Positions 20,094 through 29,665 of a DNA stretch of 64,000 bases are shown one piece after another. Under the pieces are notes generated by a model that had not been told where the DNA came from, ran no database searches, and worked only from the letters and a program-made list of their open reading frames with translations. A program made the translations under genes and the position numbers. Position 1 is the stretch's first letter. The number at the start of each line of letters is the position of its first letter. This DNA is from Paraburkholderia phenazinium (lineage in GTDB: Bacteria > Pseudomonadota > Gammaproteobacteria > Burkholderiales > Burkholderiaceae), in the NCBI RefSeq assembly GCF_900141745.1, contig NZ_FSRM01000001.1, forward strand, positions 1-64,000, read 5' to 3'.

Positions 20094-21236
20094 TTATGCC
20101 TTGCGCGTGACTTCGCCGTCACGGGCCAGCAGCGTGGCCGCGACGATGTCGTCCGCGAGATCGATGTTGAGTGCGCCTTCCTTGTTGATGATCAGCTTCA
20201 GGAAGTCGAGCAGGTTGCGTGCGTAGAGCGAGGAGGCGTCGGCGGCCACCATCGAGGCCAGGTTCGTGAAGCCGACGATCTGCACGCCGTTTCTGGTCAC
20301 GATCTTGTCCGCCACGGTGAGCGGACAGTTGCCGCCGCGCTGGCCTTCGTACTCGGGGCCACGGCCGGCGGCCAGATCGATCAGCACGGAACCGGGTTTC
20401 ATGGCCTGCACGGTTTCGACCGAGATCAGCGTCGGTGCAGGACGGCCGGGGATCAGCGCGGTCGTGATGACGATATCGGCCTGTTTGGCGCGTTCGTGGA
20501 CCAGAGCGCTCTGGCGTTGGAGCCAGCTCGGCGGCATAGGGCGAGCATAACCGCCTACGCCCTGTGCGGCCTCGCGCTCCTCGTCGGTCTCATACGGCAC
20601 GTCGAGAAACTTGGCGCCGAGCGATTCGATCTGCTCTTTCACCGCCGGACGCACGTCCGAGGCTTCGATCACCGCACCTAGGCGCTTGGCAGTCGCGATC
20701 GCCTGCAGACCCGCCACGCCGGCGCCGAGAATCAGCACACGCGCCGCTTTCACCGTGCCTGCGGCGGTCATCAGCATCGGCATGAAGCGGGGGTAGAGAT
20801 CGGCGGCGAGCAGCACGGCCTTGTAGCCGGCAATGTTGGCTTGCGACGACAGCACGTCGAGGCTCTGCGCACGGGTCGTGCGCGGCGCGGCTTCCAGCGC
20901 GAATGCCGTTACACCAGCCGTTGCGAGCTTCGCCGCGTTGTCGGCATTGAAAGGATCGAGCATGCCCACCAGCACCGAGCCGCGTTTCAGATGCGGCAGC
21001 TCGGCTTCGGTTGGCGATTGGACCTTGAGGACGAGATCGGCGCCGAAGGCGGTGGCTGCATCGACGATCTCCGCGCCCACCGCGCTGAAAGCCTCGTCAG
21101 GAAAGCTGGCGCCAGTCCCGGCGCCGCTCTGGATCGTGACCCGGTGGCCCTGCGATACGTATTTCTTGACCGTCTCGGGGGTGGCGGCAACGCGTGTTTC
21201 ATGCGCTCGCGTCTCGGCTGGCACTCCGATGTGCAT
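20094..21236 (-). CDS. pntAA: NAD(P) transhydrogenase subunit alpha, part 1 (NAD-binding)
   Basis: Soluble domain I of the proton-translocating transhydrogenase, binding NAD(H). The 380 residues begin MHIGVPAET, with the alanine-dehydrogenase-like fold, a Rossmann glycine pattern ARVLILGAGVAGLQAIATAK, and IPGRPAPTLIS with the mobile-loop region. The start is ATG 21234-21236, backed by an AGGAGG Shine-Dalgarno eight bases upstream; the longer open frame (to 21617) is not needed. First gene of the pntAA-pntAB-pntB operon, divergent from the Nudix gene. Confidence 0.95.
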   Translation of the reverse strand: MHIGVPAETRAHETRVAATPETVKKYVSQGHRVTIQSGAGTGASFPDEAFSAVGAEIVDAATAFGADLVLKVQSPTEAELPHLKRGSVLVGMLDPFNADNAAKLATAGVTAFALEAAPRTTRAQSLDVLSSQANIAGYKAVLLAADLYPRFMPMLMTAAGTVKAARVLILGAGVAGLQAIATAKRLGAVIEASDVRPAVKEQIESLGAKFLDVPYETDEEREAAQGVGGYARPMPPSWLQRQSALVHERAKQADIVITTALIPGRPAPTLISVETVQAMKPGSVLIDLAAGRGPEYEGQRGGNCPLTVADKIVTRNGVQIVGFTNLASMVAADASSLYARNLLDFLKLIINKEGALNIDLADDIVAATLLARDGEVTRKA

Positions 21237-21423
21237 CGTTGAATCCTCCTCGGCCTTCCTGTTGTTACGACAGAGCTGCCGACGAGGCACGCCGGCTTGA
21301 ACTTGCAACGGCAACGACGCCACTGTAACCGAAACCGGGGGGTTCCCCGAAATCAGGGACAATCCGGGGGGCAGCCGACCGCTTCCGGGCAGCCAGCCGT
21401 CATAGACGGTAAAATACCGCCCC

Positions 21424-21972
21424 ATGAATCCGGAAACCTGGGCTGCGCACGTCACCGTGGCCGCCATCGTCGAGCGCGACGGACGCTTCCTCCTCGTCGA
21501 GGAACATACGGACGACGGGCTGCGTCTGAACCAGCCCGCCGGCCATCTGGAGGCGGGCGAAACGCTCGTCGAAGCGGCCGTGCGCGAAACGCTCGAAGAA
21601 TCCGCGCATCCGTTCACGCCCGAGGCCCTGGTAGGCGTCTATATGGCGCATTTCGGACGGCCCGCCGCTGCAGGCGCAGCGCAGGATGCGGGCGGTGGAA
21701 ATACGGACGGCAGCGCGACTGGCGCCACTTATCTGCGCTTCACCTATTGCGGCAGTGCCGGGGCAGCCGATCCCAACCGCGCGCTCGATCCCGATATCGT
21801 CCGCACGCTGTGGATGAGCGCCGACGAGTTGCGCGCGTGCCCCGAGCGGCATCGCACCCCGCTCGTGATGCGCTGTATCGACGATTACCTCGCAGGCCGG
21901 CGTTTCCCGCTCGACTTCGTGCATACGCATTCGGTCGGGCCCACCCGATCAAGCAAGTCAGGCAACCCATGA
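21424..21972 (+). CDS. Nudix hydrolase, NudJ-like
   Basis: A 182-residue Nudix pyrophosphatase; the NudJ relatives act on thiamine pyrophosphate and nucleoside di/triphosphates. The Nudix box runs from G40: [20 protein letters not shown], then SAH. The metal-binding REXXEE core (R54, E55, E58, E59) is intact, but the usual Gly near the end of the box is Ala61. A Gly/Ala-rich insertion lies at about 82-98. The stop overlaps the mnmA start (ATGA at 21969-21972), a pairing also common elsewhere in proteobacteria. A TAAAAT -10-like hexamer at 21410-21415 is only eight bases from the ATG. Confidence 0.92.
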   Translation: MNPETWAAHVTVAAIVERDGRFLLVEEHTDDGLRLNQPAGHLEAGETLVEAAVRETLEESAHPFTPEALVGVYMAHFGRPAAAGAAQDAGGGNTDGSATGATYLRFTYCGSAGAADPNRALDPDIVRTLWMSADELRACPERHRTPLVMRCIDDYLAGRRFPLDFVHTHSVGPTRSSKSGNP

Positions 21973-23114
21973 GCAAGCAGAAAGTCGTAGTAGGCATGTC
22001 GGGCGGCGTCGATTCGTCGGTCACCGCATGGCTGCTCAAAGAGCAAGGTTACGACGTCGTCGGTCTTTTCATGAAGAACTGGGAAGACGATGACGACGGC
22101 GAATACTGCTCGACCCGGCAGGACTGGATCGACGTCGTTTCGGTGGCCGATCTGATTGGCATCGACGTCGAGGCGGTCAACTTCGCCGCCGAATACAAGG
22201 ACCGCGTGTTCGCCGAATTCCTGCGCGAATACTCGGCCGGCCGCACGCCGAATCCGGACGTGCTGTGCAACGCCGAGATCAAGTTCAAGGCTTTCCTCGA
22301 TCACGCCATGACGCTTGGCGCCGAGACCATTGCGACTGGCCACTACGCCCGCGTGCGCGAAGTCGAAGGCCGCTTTGAACTGCTAAAGGCGTTCGACCAC
22401 ACGAAAGATCAGTCGTACTTCCTGCATCGCCTGAATCAGGCGCAGTTGTCGAAGACGATGTTTCCGCTCGGCGAAATCCCCAAGACGAAGGTGCGTGAGA
22501 TCGCCGAGCAGATCGGTCTGCCGAATGCGAAGAAGAAGGATTCGACCGGCATCTGCTTCATTGGCGAGCGGCCATTCCGCGATTTTCTGAACCGCTATCT
22601 GCCGACCAAACCAGGGCCCATGAAGACCACCGACGGCAAGGTGGTTGGCGAGCATATCGGCCTCGCGTTCTACACCTTCGGCCAGCGCAAGGGTATCGGT
22701 CTGGGCGGCAGCAAGGAAGGCAGCGGCGAGCCGTGGTTCGTGGCGGGCAAGGATATTCCGTCGAACACGCTCTACGTCGCACAGGGCCACGATCATTCGT
22801 GGCTGCTGAGCCATTCTCTGAGTGCCGGCAATACCAGTTGGGTGGCGGGCCATCCGCCGACCGAAGACTTCGCGTGCGGCGCGAAAACGCGCTACCGCCA
22901 GGCCGATGCCCCCTGCACATTCAGCACGACGGGCGAGGCAGACGGCCACTTCGCGCTGCATTTCGAGGACGCGCAGTGGGCTGTCACACCAGGGCAATCG
23001 GCTGTGCTCTACGATGGCGAAATCTGTCTTGGCGGTGGCATCATCGAACACGCAGCAACTGCACAGCCGGCCGTGCGGCAACCTCAAAGCGCTGCACTGC
23101 TGACCGCGCGGTAA
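21969..23114 (+). CDS. mnmA: tRNA-specific 2-thiouridylase MnmA
   Basis: MnmA adds sulfur to U34 of Lys, Glu and Gln tRNAs. The N-terminal pyrophosphatase loop GMSGGVDSS (about 9-17) activates the uridine with ATP; the two catalytic cysteines are C100 (PDVLCNAE) and C196 (STGICFIGE), matching the spacing in the E. coli enzyme. Length is 381 residues. The ATG at 21969 overlaps the Nudix stop and gives the standard [13 protein letters not shown] start. The C-terminal 20 residues are a non-conserved Ala/Gln-rich tail. Confidence 0.97.
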   Translation: MSKQKVVVGMSGGVDSSVTAWLLKEQGYDVVGLFMKNWEDDDDGEYCSTRQDWIDVVSVADLIGIDVEAVNFAAEYKDRVFAEFLREYSAGRTPNPDVLCNAEIKFKAFLDHAMTLGAETIATGHYARVREVEGRFELLKAFDHTKDQSYFLHRLNQAQLSKTMFPLGEIPKTKVREIAEQIGLPNAKKKDSTGICFIGERPFRDFLNRYLPTKPGPMKTTDGKVVGEHIGLAFYTFGQRKGIGLGGSKEGSGEPWFVAGKDIPSNTLYVAQGHDHSWLLSHSLSAGNTSWVAGHPPTEDFACGAKTRYRQADAPCTFSTTGEADGHFALHFEDAQWAVTPGQSAVLYDGEICLGGGIIEHAATAQPAVRQPQSAALLTAR

Positions 23115-23180
23115 GGGGCGCGCTCAGCGGCGCAGCAAGATAACAATCAGCGGTCAACCGCTCTCTGCAACGGAGTCCCC

Positions 23181-24791
23181 ATGTTTTCTCGACGCTACCT
23201 GGCCATGTGGTGTGCAGTTGCCCTGCTCGTCGCGTGCGCGGCGCTGGCCGCGACACAACACCTGTCGTGGTTCTGGATCATCATTCCCGTGCTGCTGGTC
23301 GCGCTCGGCCTGTTCGATCTGACCCAGGAGCGCCACGCGATCCTGCGCAACTATCCGTTGTGGGGCCATTTCCGTTTCATGTTCGAATTCGTCCGGCCTG
23401 AGATCCGCCAGTATTTCGTCGAGGACGATACCGAGGAAAGGCCGTTCTCGCGCGCGCAGCGAAGCATCGTCTATCAGCGCGCCAAGAACGACGTCGACAG
23501 CCGTCCATACGGCACCGAGCTCGACGTGAAGGCGGTAGCGCACGAATGGATTAGCCACTCGCTCGCGCCGACCAAACTCGACGGCCACGACTTCCGCATC
23601 GTCGTGGGCCCGGATCGCAAGCAGCCCTACTCGATGTCGATTTTCAACGTGTCGGCGATGAGCTTCGGCTCGCTCTCGGCTAACGCAATCATGGCGCTCA
23701 ATCTCGGCGCCAAGAAGGGCAACTTCGCGCACGACACCGGCGAAGGTTCGATGTCGAAGTATCACCGCGAGCACGGCGGCGACATCATCTGGGAAATCGC
23801 TTCGGGCTACTTCGGATGCCGCAACGACGACGGCAGCTTCAACGCCGACAAGTTCGCGAAACAGGCGCACGAGCCGCAGGTGAAGATGATCGAGGTGAAG
23901 CTCTCGCAGGGGGCGAAGCCGGGCCACGGTGGTGTGCTGCCGGCCGCCAAGATCACGCCGGAGATTGCCGAAACGCGTGGTGTGCCGATGGGCCGCGACT
24001 GCATCTCGCCCGCGACCCACTCCGAGTTTTCCACGCCGCGCGGCCTGCTCGAATTCGTCGAACGTCTGCGCAATCTCTCAGGCGGCAAGCCGACCGGTTT
24101 CAAGCTGTGTATCGGCCACCCGTGGGAGTTCTTCGGCATCGCCAAGGCGATGCTGGAGACGGGCATCCTGCCGGACTTCATCGTCGTCGACGGTGCGGAA
24201 GGCGGCACCGGTGCGGCGCCGCTGGAGTTCACCGATCACGTCGGCGTGCCGCTGCAGGAAGGCCTGCTGCTGGTGCATAACACGCTGGTAGGCATCGGCC
24301 TGCGGACGCGGATTCGCATCGGCGCGAGCGGCAAGATGATCACCGCTTTCGATATCACCAAAACCCTCGCGATCGGCGCCGACTGGGTCAACTCGGCGCG
24401 CGGCTTCATGTTCGCGGTGGGCTGCATCCAGGCGCAGACGTGTCACACGGGGCGTTGCCCGACCGGCGTGGCCACCCAGGACCAGGTGCGCCAGCGCGCG
24501 CTCGTGGTGCCGGACAAGTCCGACCGCGTCTTCAACTTCCATCACAACACCTTGCACGCGCTGCAGGAGATCATTCAGGCGGCGGGTCTCAAGCATCCGG
24601 CGGAACTGCGTGCGCATCACATCGTGCGGCGGGTGTCGTCGCATGAGGTGAGCCTCATGTCGGATCTGCTGAAGTATCTCGAGCCGAATGATCTGCTGAA
24701 CGGCAACCACCGCTACTCGATCTACGAGAAGTGGTGGCCGGTGGCAAGCGCCGACTCGTTCGCGCCGAAGATCGAACTCGCGGCGACCTGA
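23181..24791 (+). CDS. Membrane-anchored FMN-binding glutamate synthase-like protein
   Basis: A 536-residue protein with two hydrophobic segments at the N-terminus (about 5-23 and 29-47), then the FMN-binding synthase domain of glutamate synthase alone: FNVSAMSFGSLSANAIMALN, GHGGVLPAAKIT, DGAEGGTGAAP, and the iron-sulfur cysteine block CIQAQTCHTGRCPTG. There is no amidotransferase domain and no adjacent small subunit gene, so it is not a complete GOGAT. Proteins of this type are common in proteobacteria but their substrate is unclear. A Shine-Dalgarno (CGGAG) precedes the ATG. Confidence 0.9.
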   Translation: MFSRRYLAMWCAVALLVACAALAATQHLSWFWIIIPVLLVALGLFDLTQERHAILRNYPLWGHFRFMFEFVRPEIRQYFVEDDTEERPFSRAQRSIVYQRAKNDVDSRPYGTELDVKAVAHEWISHSLAPTKLDGHDFRIVVGPDRKQPYSMSIFNVSAMSFGSLSANAIMALNLGAKKGNFAHDTGEGSMSKYHREHGGDIIWEIASGYFGCRNDDGSFNADKFAKQAHEPQVKMIEVKLSQGAKPGHGGVLPAAKITPEIAETRGVPMGRDCISPATHSEFSTPRGLLEFVERLRNLSGGKPTGFKLCIGHPWEFFGIAKAMLETGILPDFIVVDGAEGGTGAAPLEFTDHVGVPLQEGLLLVHNTLVGIGLRTRIRIGASGKMITAFDITKTLAIGADWVNSARGFMFAVGCIQAQTCHTGRCPTGVATQDQVRQRALVVPDKSDRVFNFHHNTLHALQEIIQAAGLKHPAELRAHHIVRRVSSHEVSLMSDLLKYLEPNDLLNGNHRYSIYEKWWPVASADSFAPKIELAAT

Positions 24792-24855
24792 TGCCTGCAA
24801 CGAACCTGAGGACGCAGGCGGCGAAGCCGTCGTCCGTCACGCCTGCGCAGCGCGC

Positions 24856-25470
24856 TCAGTCCGCCGGAAACGTATCGATAAACGACTGCCGCTGCGACAG
24901 CTTCTGGAAGTGTTTGTCGAGATTCGGATAGGCCTCGCGCCAGTTGAGCGCCGGCATGCGGAAATCGAGGTAGCCGAGCGCGCAGCCCATGGCGATATCC
25001 GCCAGCGTGTAGCGACTACCCGCACACCACGGGTTGCTACCCAGCCCTTGCGACATCGCCACCAGCCCGTCGTCGATCTTGCGCTGCTGGCGCGCGAGCC
25101 ACGCGTCCGAACGGTGTTCCTCCGCCCGTAGCGTGCCCTCGAGCCGGATCAGCACGGCGGCATCCATGACGCCGTCCGCAAGCGCTTCCCAGCAGCGCAC
25201 CTCGACACGCTCCCGGCCCGACGGCGGAATCAGCTTGCCGACCGGCGACAGCGTATCCGCGTACTCGCAGATCACGCGCGAGTCGAATACCGCCTCGTCG
25301 TCGTCCATCACGAGGCACGGCACCTTGCCGATCGGATTGAAGGCATGGATGCTGGTATCCGGCGCCCAGACGTTTTCGAGCACCAGCTTGTAGTCGATCT
25401 TCTTTTCGGCGAATACGATCCGTGCCTTGCGGACAAACGGACTGCCGAGCGAACCGATGAGTTTCATCAT
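24856..25470 (-). CDS. Glutathione S-transferase family protein
   Basis: A cytosolic GST of about 204 residues. The thioredoxin-like N-terminal domain has LIGSLGSPFVRKARI and the cis-proline segment IGKVPCLVMDD, with the glutathione contact VFDSRVICEYAD (E/S-R-I pattern). The all-helical C-terminal domain contains YTLADIAMGCALGYLD. Three ATGs lie within nine bases (25476, 25470, 25467); the AAAAGG Shine-Dalgarno is best spaced for 25470, so that is used. Resembles the YfcF/YibF-like bacterial GSTs; substrate unknown. Confidence 0.93.
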   Translation of the reverse strand: MMKLIGSLGSPFVRKARIVFAEKKIDYKLVLENVWAPDTSIHAFNPIGKVPCLVMDDDEAVFDSRVICEYADTLSPVGKLIPPSGRERVEVRCWEALADGVMDAAVLIRLEGTLRAEEHRSDAWLARQQRKIDDGLVAMSQGLGSNPWCAGSRYTLADIAMGCALGYLDFRMPALNWREAYPNLDKHFQKLSQRQSFIDTFPAD

Positions 25471-25662
25471 CACCATTTGCCTTTTCTGGAATTGGGCGGA
25501 AGTATACGTTGGTTGACCGCGATACAGACGGCCGCTCCCATCTTCTGGACTGGCGGCGGCCGGACCTGTGGACGGATTGCAACATTGCCGTGTGCCGCGC
25601 CGGACGTCTATCCGGCCAGATGGCCAGGGGGTGCGCGCCGCAATCCTGGCTCAATTGGGCGC

Positions 25663-25668
25663 TACAAT
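25663..25668 (+). promoter_or_regulatory. -10 element TACAAT placed for a leaderless pepP transcript
   Basis: TACAAT ends six bases before the pepP ATG, so initiation would fall on the start codon itself. No Shine-Dalgarno is present between it and the ATG, and the -35 region is weak. Confidence 0.45.
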
Positions 25669-25674
25669 CTCGCT

Positions 25675-27087
25675 ATGAACCAGCCGAACGAACCCACTCT
25701 CGCCATCGACGTTTACCGCAAGCGCCGCGAGCGCGTGCTCGCTGCGCTGCGCGCGGCAGGCGGCGGCGTCGCCATCGTCCCCACCGCACCGGAGGTGGTG
25801 CGCAACCGGGACGCCGATTATCCGTACCGGCACGACAGCTACTTCTACTACCTGACCGGCTTTACCGAGCCGCAGGGTCTGCTCGTGCTCGACGCCAGCG
25901 CAGGCGGGAGCGGACCGGCTTCGATCCTGTTCTGCCGGGCCAAGAACGAAGAGCGCGAGATCTGGGACGGCTTCCGCTTCGGCCCCGAGGCCGCGCGCGA
26001 GGCGTTCGGCTTCGACGCGGCGTTTGCTGTCGAAGATATCGAAAGCCAGATGCCGCTGATCCTCGCCGACAAGCCCGCGCTGCACTACGCGCTCGGCAGC
26101 TCGGCGGATCTGGACGAACAGGTCCGCCGCTGGCTCGACGCGGTGCGTGGCAAAGCCCGCAGCGGCGTCGCCGCTCCGGTTGCCGCGCATGACCTGCTGC
26201 CGCTGCTCGACGAGATGCGGCTCTTCAAGGACAGCCACGAACTGTCGATCATGCGTCGTGCCGGCCAGATCTCGGCGCAGGCGCATCGCCGCGCGATGGC
26301 CGCGTCTTTTGCAGGCGTGCGTGAGTACGAACTCGAAGCCGAACTGCTGTACACATTCCGCAAACACGGTGCGCAAGGGCCGGCATACGGCTCGATCGTC
26401 GCTGCGGGCAGCAACGCCTGCGTGCTGCACTACGCAGCCGGCAACACGATTGCCCGCGACGGCGACCTGATCCTGATCGACGCCGCCTGCGAGCTCGACG
26501 GCTACGCTTCCGATATTACGCGCACGTTCCCGGCAAACGGCCGCTTTACGCCGGCGCAGCGCGAGCTGTACGACATCGTGCTCGCCGCCCAGGAAGCCGC
26601 CGTCGCCGCCACCCGGCCTGGCGCCGCCTTCGACGACCCGCATAACGCCGCGCTGCGCGTGTTGTCGCAGGGCCTGCTCGATACGGGCATCGTCGACCGG
26701 GGGCTCTTCTCGTCCGTCGACGATGTGATCGTGGAGCGCGCCTACGCGCCCTTCTACATGCACCGCACCAGCCACTGGATCGGCATGGACGTGCACGACT
26801 GCGGCGACTATCGCGAACGCGGCGCACCGCGCGATGCGCAAGGCGCGCTGCCGTCGCGCACCTTGCATCCGTCGATGGCGTTGACGATCGAACCGGGTCT
26901 CTATATTCGCCCGACGGAAAACGTCCCCGAGCGTTACTGGCATATCGGCATCCGCATCGAAGACGACGCTGTCGTCACGCCGAACGGCTGCGAACTGTTG
27001 ACGCGCGACGTGCCGGTCAAGGCCGACGAGATCGAAGCGCTGATGCGGGAAGCGCAGGCAACAGCCAGCGCCACGCGCGCGGTTTGA
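25675..27087 (+). CDS. pepP: Xaa-Pro aminopeptidase (aminopeptidase P)
   Basis: Removes N-terminal residues ahead of proline. The 470 residues have the AMP_N domain (YRKRRERVLAALR.., with DSYFYYLTGFTEP) and the pita-bread metallopeptidase domain. All five di-manganese ligands are present: D269 and D280 (LIDAACELDGYASDITRTF), H367 (HRTSHWIGMDVHD), E406 (TIEPGLYI) and E429 (RIEDDAVVTP). The ATG at 25675 gives the standard start; the longer open frame upstream is not coding. It lies 19 bases ahead of ubiH, as in E. coli where pepP-ubiH are also adjacent. Confidence 0.96.
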   Translation: MNQPNEPTLAIDVYRKRRERVLAALRAAGGGVAIVPTAPEVVRNRDADYPYRHDSYFYYLTGFTEPQGLLVLDASAGGSGPASILFCRAKNEEREIWDGFRFGPEAAREAFGFDAAFAVEDIESQMPLILADKPALHYALGSSADLDEQVRRWLDAVRGKARSGVAAPVAAHDLLPLLDEMRLFKDSHELSIMRRAGQISAQAHRRAMAASFAGVREYELEAELLYTFRKHGAQGPAYGSIVAAGSNACVLHYAAGNTIARDGDLILIDAACELDGYASDITRTFPANGRFTPAQRELYDIVLAAQEAAVAATRPGAAFDDPHNAALRVLSQGLLDTGIVDRGLFSSVDDVIVERAYAPFYMHRTSHWIGMDVHDCGDYRERGAPRDAQGALPSRTLHPSMALTIEPGLYIRPTENVPERYWHIGIRIEDDAVVTPNGCELLTRDVPVKADEIEALMREAQATASATRAV

Positions 27088-27106
27088 ACGGACCGACCGA
27101 TCGCTC

Positions 27107-28354
27107 ATGAACGACGCTTCTCAACCAGCCGGCGTTGTGCAAGCCGGCTCACAAGACGCCACTGGCGGCGCAGATTCTACTGAAGCGTCGTTCGATTTCG
27201 ACGTGACCATCGTCGGCGCGGGGCCGGTCGGGCTCGCGTTGGCCGGTTGGCTCGCGCGGCGCAGTGCGACCCAGGGACTGTCGATCGCGCTGATCGACGC
27301 ACGCAAGCCGGAAGACGCTTTGCGCGATCCACGCGCAATCGCCGTGTCGCAAGGCAGCCGGATGATTCTCGAGCCGCTGCGCTGGCCCTCGGACGCGACC
27401 GCGATTCACCACATCCATGTATCGCAGCGCGGACATTTCGGCCGTACGCTGATCGACCACACCGAGCATGGCTTGCCCGCGCTTGGGTATGTGTTGCGCT
27501 ATGGCTCGATCGTGCAGTCGCTCGCCGAGGCAGTGCGGCCGACTTCCGTGCACTGGTTCCAGTCAACCTCCGCCCAGACGCCGGTTCAGGAAGAAGACGG
27601 CGTAACGCTGCCGGTGGAAACCGAACACGGCGCACGCACGCTGCGCACGCGTATTCTCGTGAACGCCGAAGGTGGGCTGTTTCATGAGCAACAGAAACGC
27701 GGTGGCACCGGCGGCACGCGTGATTACGGTCAGACGGCGCTCGTCGGCACGGTCACGGTATCGAGGCCACGCCCGAATGTCGCGTGGGAACGTTTCACCG
27801 ACCAGGGGCCGATTGCGCTGCTGCCGACCGGCGGCGCGCGCGATGCCGACTACGCGCTGGTCTGGTGCTGCGCCCCGGAAGAAGCGGCGCGCCACGCGCA
27901 ATTGCCCGACGATGCGTTTCTGCGCGAACTCGGCAGCGCGTTTGGCGACCGGATGGGACGCTTCACTCAGATCAAGGGCCGCGCTTCGTTCCCGCTCGGC
28001 CTGAACGCACTCGATACGTTGGTCAAGGGCCGGATCGCGGCAATCGGCAATGCGGCGCAGACGTTGCATCCGGTAGCGGGCCAGGGGCTCAACCTCGGGC
28101 TGCGCGACGCCCACGCCCTCACCGACGCGCTCTCGCAACACGGTGCGACACCGCTCGCACTAGCGTTGTTCGCCCAGCGCCGCGCGCTCGACCGGCGTCT
28201 GACAATTCGCTCCACCGATACGCTCGCGCGCCTCTTCACGGTCGACCTTCCGGCTCTCGGCACGCTGCGCGGGCTCGCGCTGACGGCGCTCGAATTCGTG
28301 CCGCCGGTCAAGACCGCACTGGCACGCCAAATGATGTTCGGACAGCGCCGCTAG
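27107..28354 (+). CDS. ubiH: UbiH/UbiF/VisC/COQ6-family FAD-dependent hydroxylase
   Basis: A flavoprotein monooxygenase of ubiquinone synthesis. The 415 residues contain the FAD-binding IVGAGPVGLALAG near residue 35, the DG-type middle region, and the second FAD fingerprint GNAAQTLHPVAGQGLNLGLR near 310. An extra 25-residue polar leader precedes the fold. Position directly after pepP supports UbiH (C6 hydroxylase), but family members differ in regiospecificity (UbiH, UbiF, UbiI, UbiM) and sequence alone does not settle which ring carbon is used. Confidence 0.9.
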   Translation: MNDASQPAGVVQAGSQDATGGADSTEASFDFDVTIVGAGPVGLALAGWLARRSATQGLSIALIDARKPEDALRDPRAIAVSQGSRMILEPLRWPSDATAIHHIHVSQRGHFGRTLIDHTEHGLPALGYVLRYGSIVQSLAEAVRPTSVHWFQSTSAQTPVQEEDGVTLPVETEHGARTLRTRILVNAEGGLFHEQQKRGGTGGTRDYGQTALVGTVTVSRPRPNVAWERFTDQGPIALLPTGGARDADYALVWCCAPEEAARHAQLPDDAFLRELGSAFGDRMGRFTQIKGRASFPLGLNALDTLVKGRIAAIGNAAQTLHPVAGQGLNLGLRDAHALTDALSQHGATPLALALFAQRRALDRRLTIRSTDTLARLFTVDLPALGTLRGLALTALEFVPPVKTALARQMMFGQRR

Positions 28355-28599
28355 ACGGCTCAGGAATCGCATCGCGCGCAGACCGTGCGCCGGGCCAGTG
28401 CATCGGCTCGCCCCGCTGCCCGCTTGCGGTGATTCGCGTTCCGCGGGTCTATGAACCCGGGCACTTTCATAGAAGATTTAATGGCTTAGGAGCGTCTCAA
28501 GTCCGGTGACGGGAATCCGTTAACGCTAAAATAGCCGTTTTCCCTCGTGATCTGCGACCGTTTCTCATCGATTCGATGTGCCGCGGCTGCGCCCCTGTC

Positions 28600-29665
28600 A
28601 TGCCCACTCTCGGCTCCCACAATCTGCGCAACAACCTGTTCGTCGCCCCCATGGCGGGTGTGACCGACCGGCCGTTCCGTCAGCTCTGCAAGCGGCTGGG
28701 CGCGGGCTATGCCGTGTCGGAAATGGTCGCATCGAACGCGCAGTTGTGGAAAAGCGAAAAAAACCATGCGCCGCGCGAACCACACGGGCGAGGTCGAGCC
28801 GATCGCCGTGCAGATCGCCGGCGCCGATCCGGACATGATGGCGGAGGCGGCTCGCTATAACGTCGCCAACGGCGCGCAGATCATCGACATCAACATGGGC
28901 TGTCCGGCCAAGAAGGTGTGCAATGTGGCGGCCGGCTCCGCGTTGCTGCAGAACGAACCGCTCGTGCAGCGCATCGTCGAGGCGGTGGTCGGCGCGGTGG
29001 GCGTGGGTCCCGACGCGGTGCCCGTCACGCTGAAAATCCGCACCGGCTGGAATCGTGACAACAAGAACGCGTTGAGTGTGGCGCGTCTGGCCGAAGACGC
29101 CGGCATTTCGATGCTGACCGTACACGGCCGCACGCGCGCCGACCTGTACCACGGCGACGCTGAATACGAAACCATCGCCGCCGTGAAGGCCGCGGTGCGC
29201 ATCCCGGTGGTCGCCAACGGCGACATCACTTCGCCGCATAAGGCGCGCCAGGTGCTCGCCGCTACCGGCGCGGACGCGATCATGATCGGCCGCGCGGCGC
29301 AGGGCCGTCCGTGGCTGTTTCGCGAGATCGGGCATTTCCTGCAAACCGGCGAGCTGTTGCCGCCGCCGCGCATCGACGAGATCCAGCAGGTCATGAACGA
29401 GCATCTCGAAGATCACTACGCGTTCTACGGCGAATTTACAGGCGTGCGCACGGCACGCAAACACATCGGCTGGTACACTCGCGGCCTTTCTGGCGCCAAT
29501 GTGTTCCGCCACCGCATGAATACGCTGGACACGACGCGCGAACAACTGCTCGCCGTCAACGAGTTCTTCGACGCCCAAAAGGCGTTCTCCGACCGCCTCG
29601 TCTACGTGGAAGAGGATGTCAACCCGAACGGCGAGCCGGACCAATCCGACCGACTAGCAGCATGA
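28600..29665 (+). pseudogene. dusB: tRNA-dihydrouridine synthase DusB, interrupted by a one-base frameshift
   Basis: DusB reduces uridines in the tRNA D-loop with FMN. The first 55 residues (MPTLGSHNLRNN, VAPMAGVTDRPF, SEMVASNAQLWKSEK) lie in one frame from ATG 28600; the rest (TMRRANHTGEVEPIAVQIAG, INMGCPAKKVCN with the catalytic Cys, VHGRTR, NGDI, IGRAAQGRPWLF) lies one frame over and runs to 29665. The switch falls at a run of seven A at 28757-28763; six would restore a normal full-length enzyme of about 355 residues. The unshifted frame stops at 28858-28860. A sequencing error in the homopolymer, a real mutation, or correction by transcript slippage are all possible. The stop overlaps fis (ATGA), so coupling would also be affected. 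Confidence 0.88.

Noticed and set aside
23181..24791. Complete glutamate synthase large subunit
   Set aside because: The N-terminal amidotransferase and the C-terminal GXGXG domain are absent and length is one third of GltB.
28757..28763. Programmed -1 ribosomal frameshift on the A AAA AAA run in dusB
   Set aside because: A -1 slip leads to the wrong frame; +1 (or -2) is needed. No such signal is known for DusB, so mutation, sequencing error or transcript slippage are more likely.
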